From: Patella vulgata
Taxonomy: Eukaryota; Mollusca; Gastropoda; Patellidae
Length of the DNA: 64,000 bases
Direction of reading: 5' to 3'
NCBI RefSeq assembly: GCF_932274485.2
Contig: NC_065881.2
Location: 59,344,702-59,408,701 of the forward strand
Under the pieces are notes generated by a model. It saw only the letters and a list, made by a program, of their open reading frames with translations, ran no database searches and had not been told where the DNA came from. Below, in pieces: positions 62,061-64,000 of the stretch; position 1 is the first letter of the stretch; every line of letters begins with the position of its first letter. The position numbers and the translations under genes were made by a program.

Positions 62061-63100
62061 CTATCTGATTACTAACGTATTAATCATTATAGATATAAAA
62101 TGATAACTTTGATCTGTTTGGTGCATATATTTTCATTTATAAAAAGTTGCTAGGTCAACGATATCAACTTTACAGTTTACAATATTTTTCAAAGCTTTAA
62201 GATATTACAAATTAGATAAATGCCCCCAAAACGGATACGCAATCCATTTCTTTTTCATAAAGAATTTAAAACCCAAATCCAGATAGAGGAACCAATCGTC
62301 TCATGGTTGTGAATTCTTTGGATATAAAATGGCGTCAGTTGAGTATGTCAATATTCTGTGAAATCAAATTCGAATTCGCACAAAGATTTGATTTGGTTTT
62401 GAATCTGGAAAGGAACTTGAATTCAGATTCTCAATTTCACAGATTTACATCTAGCGCTATTATTGGTGCGATTAGAGAGCTTTGTGTCGGGTAAAAAAAA
62501 TGTCGACCAACGCAGTCTGAATAGCCTGATAGTCTGACTGCGTTGGTCGACATTTGAATTGAGATAAAAGAGCAAGAACACGATAACAAATGATTTACTT
62601 TTCGTCTAATGATTTATTTCATGAAAAATTCAGTAGGCTCCGAATATTTTCAACCGAAACCATGTCGCTAATTGTCATTTTTCATCCAAGAGAAAAACAA
62701 CTACACAAGAAATGATAATCTAATTGTAATTAGATTAAACATCGTGCAACTTACCTGTTAAATTTTTTTTATCCAGAGCAAGGCATCGACCACGTTTTGA
62801 TGAGATTGGCTTTGAAATAACTAAGTTTTTACTGAGTGTATTGTTTATTAATTGTTATAATCTTTTCCTGGGTTGATATAAATCACGGACAAATATCAGC
62901 TGAGAAGCAAGATGTGAGTAAAATGGATTCTGATTGGTTTACCATCAATTCTTATCGTTATGAAAAACCTTAGGTTAGAGGTGTGGTGTTTAAATAATGG
63001 CGCTAAATATTGATTATAATTAATCTGTAAGTAGCATTTTATCAGGTGTCTTCCGTATCCCGGTTAAGACGGCCATTCGCAAACCTTCTGTTGCTAGGAT
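62061..63100. other. Gap with a hairpin; no gene recognised
   Basis: AT-rich sequence apart from the hairpin at 62498-62555. The 63-codon frame at 62303-62494 has no domain. Confidence 0.4.
62498..62555. repeat. Perfect 20-bp hairpin
   Basis: AAATGTCGACCAACGCAGTC at 62498-62517 is the exact reverse complement of 62536-62555, with an 18-base loop. The arms are GC-richer than the flanks and no other copy was noticed in the window. Confidence 0.92.
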
Positions 63101-63105
63101 TACAT

Positions 63106-63332
63106 TTATGTCTTATGAAATGTGGTTTAACGTCTTACTGTTCTGCTCCGACTGGACTAATGAAGACGGGCATACGCCATACTGTGTGCTATGAGGAAAT
63201 TTTGTCTGGTCAGCTGCGCTATGGCCTACTCTTATATCGAATTCCAACTGCACAACGTGTATAGGGGACCCCACTAGGGCCAACACTAGGATAGCGAGCC
63301 AACGTCTTATTCACCGAGCCACCGCGGCTGCC
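63106..63332 (-). repeat. SINE2 copy, moderately complete
   Basis: 'gtggtttaacgtcttactgt', 'acgggcatacgccatactgt', 'atggcctactcttatatcga' and the head 'ccgagccaccgcggctgcc' in reverse orientation; part of the body between is missing. Confidence 0.8.
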
Positions 63333-63411
63333 TTAATAAGTGTTTATAATATAATACATATTTCATTCGTATTTCCTAGAAAGTTCATCCAGATTTTCCG
63401 GCGTGGTTCTC

Positions 63412-63645
63412 CCTTGTTAGTGATGCAGGACAGAGGGCCTGTCTAGTCGTTCGTATGGGAAGAAAAACCGAGGTCCCGTGTACACATTGGCGAGCACATT
63501 TGAAATGAAATTCGATATAAGAGTAGGCCGTAGTGCCGCTGTCCGGGCAAAATTTCCCTCATAGCACACTGTATGGCGTATGCCCGTCTTCATTACCCCA
63601 GTCCGGAGCAGAACAGTAGGACGTTAAACCAAATTTCATTCATAG
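63412..63645 (+). repeat. SINE2 copy, opposite orientation to its neighbour
   Basis: 'gatgcaggacagagggcctg', 'aaaaaccgaggtcccgtgta', 'gtgccgctgtccgggcaaaa', 'ccctcatagcacactgtatg' and 'gtaggacgttaaaccaaatt' follow forward SINE2 order. The tRNA head is missing. With 63106-63332 it forms an inverted SINE pair. Confidence 0.8.
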
Positions 63646-64000
63646 TTCGAGGTAAGCCATCTGATGGACGTAGGCAATCGGCACTCCTAGATAAATTCTT
63701 GTAATTGTCGCGGCGTATATATATGTTTTCCTTTTATAAATGAATATTATGAAAACCGCATTGAAACCACATGTTTTTAATTTAAGAGGATCTCTAATAA
63801 AAGCATTAGCCCCTGCTATTAATCATAATACCCGTTGATTAATAATTATACCCCCTCCCCCTTTTCAGATTTCTAATTCTGCCCAAATATTAGTGACATC
63901 ATGAAAATTATTGTAATTATATGTGGTATAATAAATTATTAAATGTATTTCCCTTAATTAATTTTAACAGAATTTAGTAAAGTAGACTGAAATTATGACT
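63646..64000. other. Right edge of window; nothing recognised
   Basis: AT-rich sequence without a supported gene or known repeat. Confidence 0.4.

Overview
The window looks like nuclear DNA from an invertebrate metazoan, most likely a mollusc and possibly a gastropod. It is AT-rich, with large intergenic gaps, intron-rich genes with GT-AG junctions, lone animal-type genes, and many short non-autonomous repeats. The mollusc call rests on overall character, chiefly two repeat families that combine tandem units of about 160 bp, a GTCC/GACG microsatellite and terminal hairpins, recalling the 'pearl'-type elements of bivalves. It is an inference, not a database match.

Five genes are supported. 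(1) At 1183-1626 (+) is the 3' terminal exon of a divergent Rab GTPase, nearest in character to Rab24; its 5' exons lie outside or unseen. (2) At 8281-17334 (-) is a very large C2H2 zinc-finger protein. One exon of about 5.8 kb carries some 32 fingers. Two small downstream exons, both phase 0, appear to encode the true C-terminus, about 1998 aa in all. (3) At 40641-48460 (+) is a complete six-exon CTDP1/FCP1, the RNA polymerase II CTD phosphatase, with lipoyl-like, DxDxT FCP-homology and BRCT parts. (4) At 55847-59252 (+) is a complete five-exon secreted type-B carboxylesterase of about 538 aa with an intact-looking Ser-Glu-His triad. (5) At 60158-61333 (-) is a class A GPCR with an uninterrupted coding exon, convergent with the esterase.

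Most of the rest is repeats. Family I (with subtypes A and B) and Family II are the two microsatellite-plus-tandem-unit families. SINE1 and SINE2 are two tRNA-derived SINE families. There are also TTAA-flanked MITEs, a CACTA-like insert, two hAT-type elements, several other inverted-repeat elements, and recent local duplications (531 bp at 29320, 204 bp at 35017). Three insertion sites can be read cleanly because the flanks still carry target-site duplications (TSDs). The 1.2 kb hAT at 52998 and the 0.3 kb CACTA-like element at 17712 interrupt recognisable repeats, and the SINE at 49168 has an 11-bp duplication.

Layout: 1-845 repeats; 1183-1727 Rab exon; 1.7-8.3 kb gap with repeats; 8.3-17.3 kb zinc-finger gene; 17.4-40.6 kb repeat-rich desert with no supported gene; 40.6-48.5 kb CTDP1; 48.5-55.8 kb repeats; 55.8-61.4 kb esterase and GPCR; 61.5-64 kb hairpins and SINEs. 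The five genes show no functional link to each other. No retrovirus-like element, LINE, CRISPR array or prokaryotic operon was recognised.
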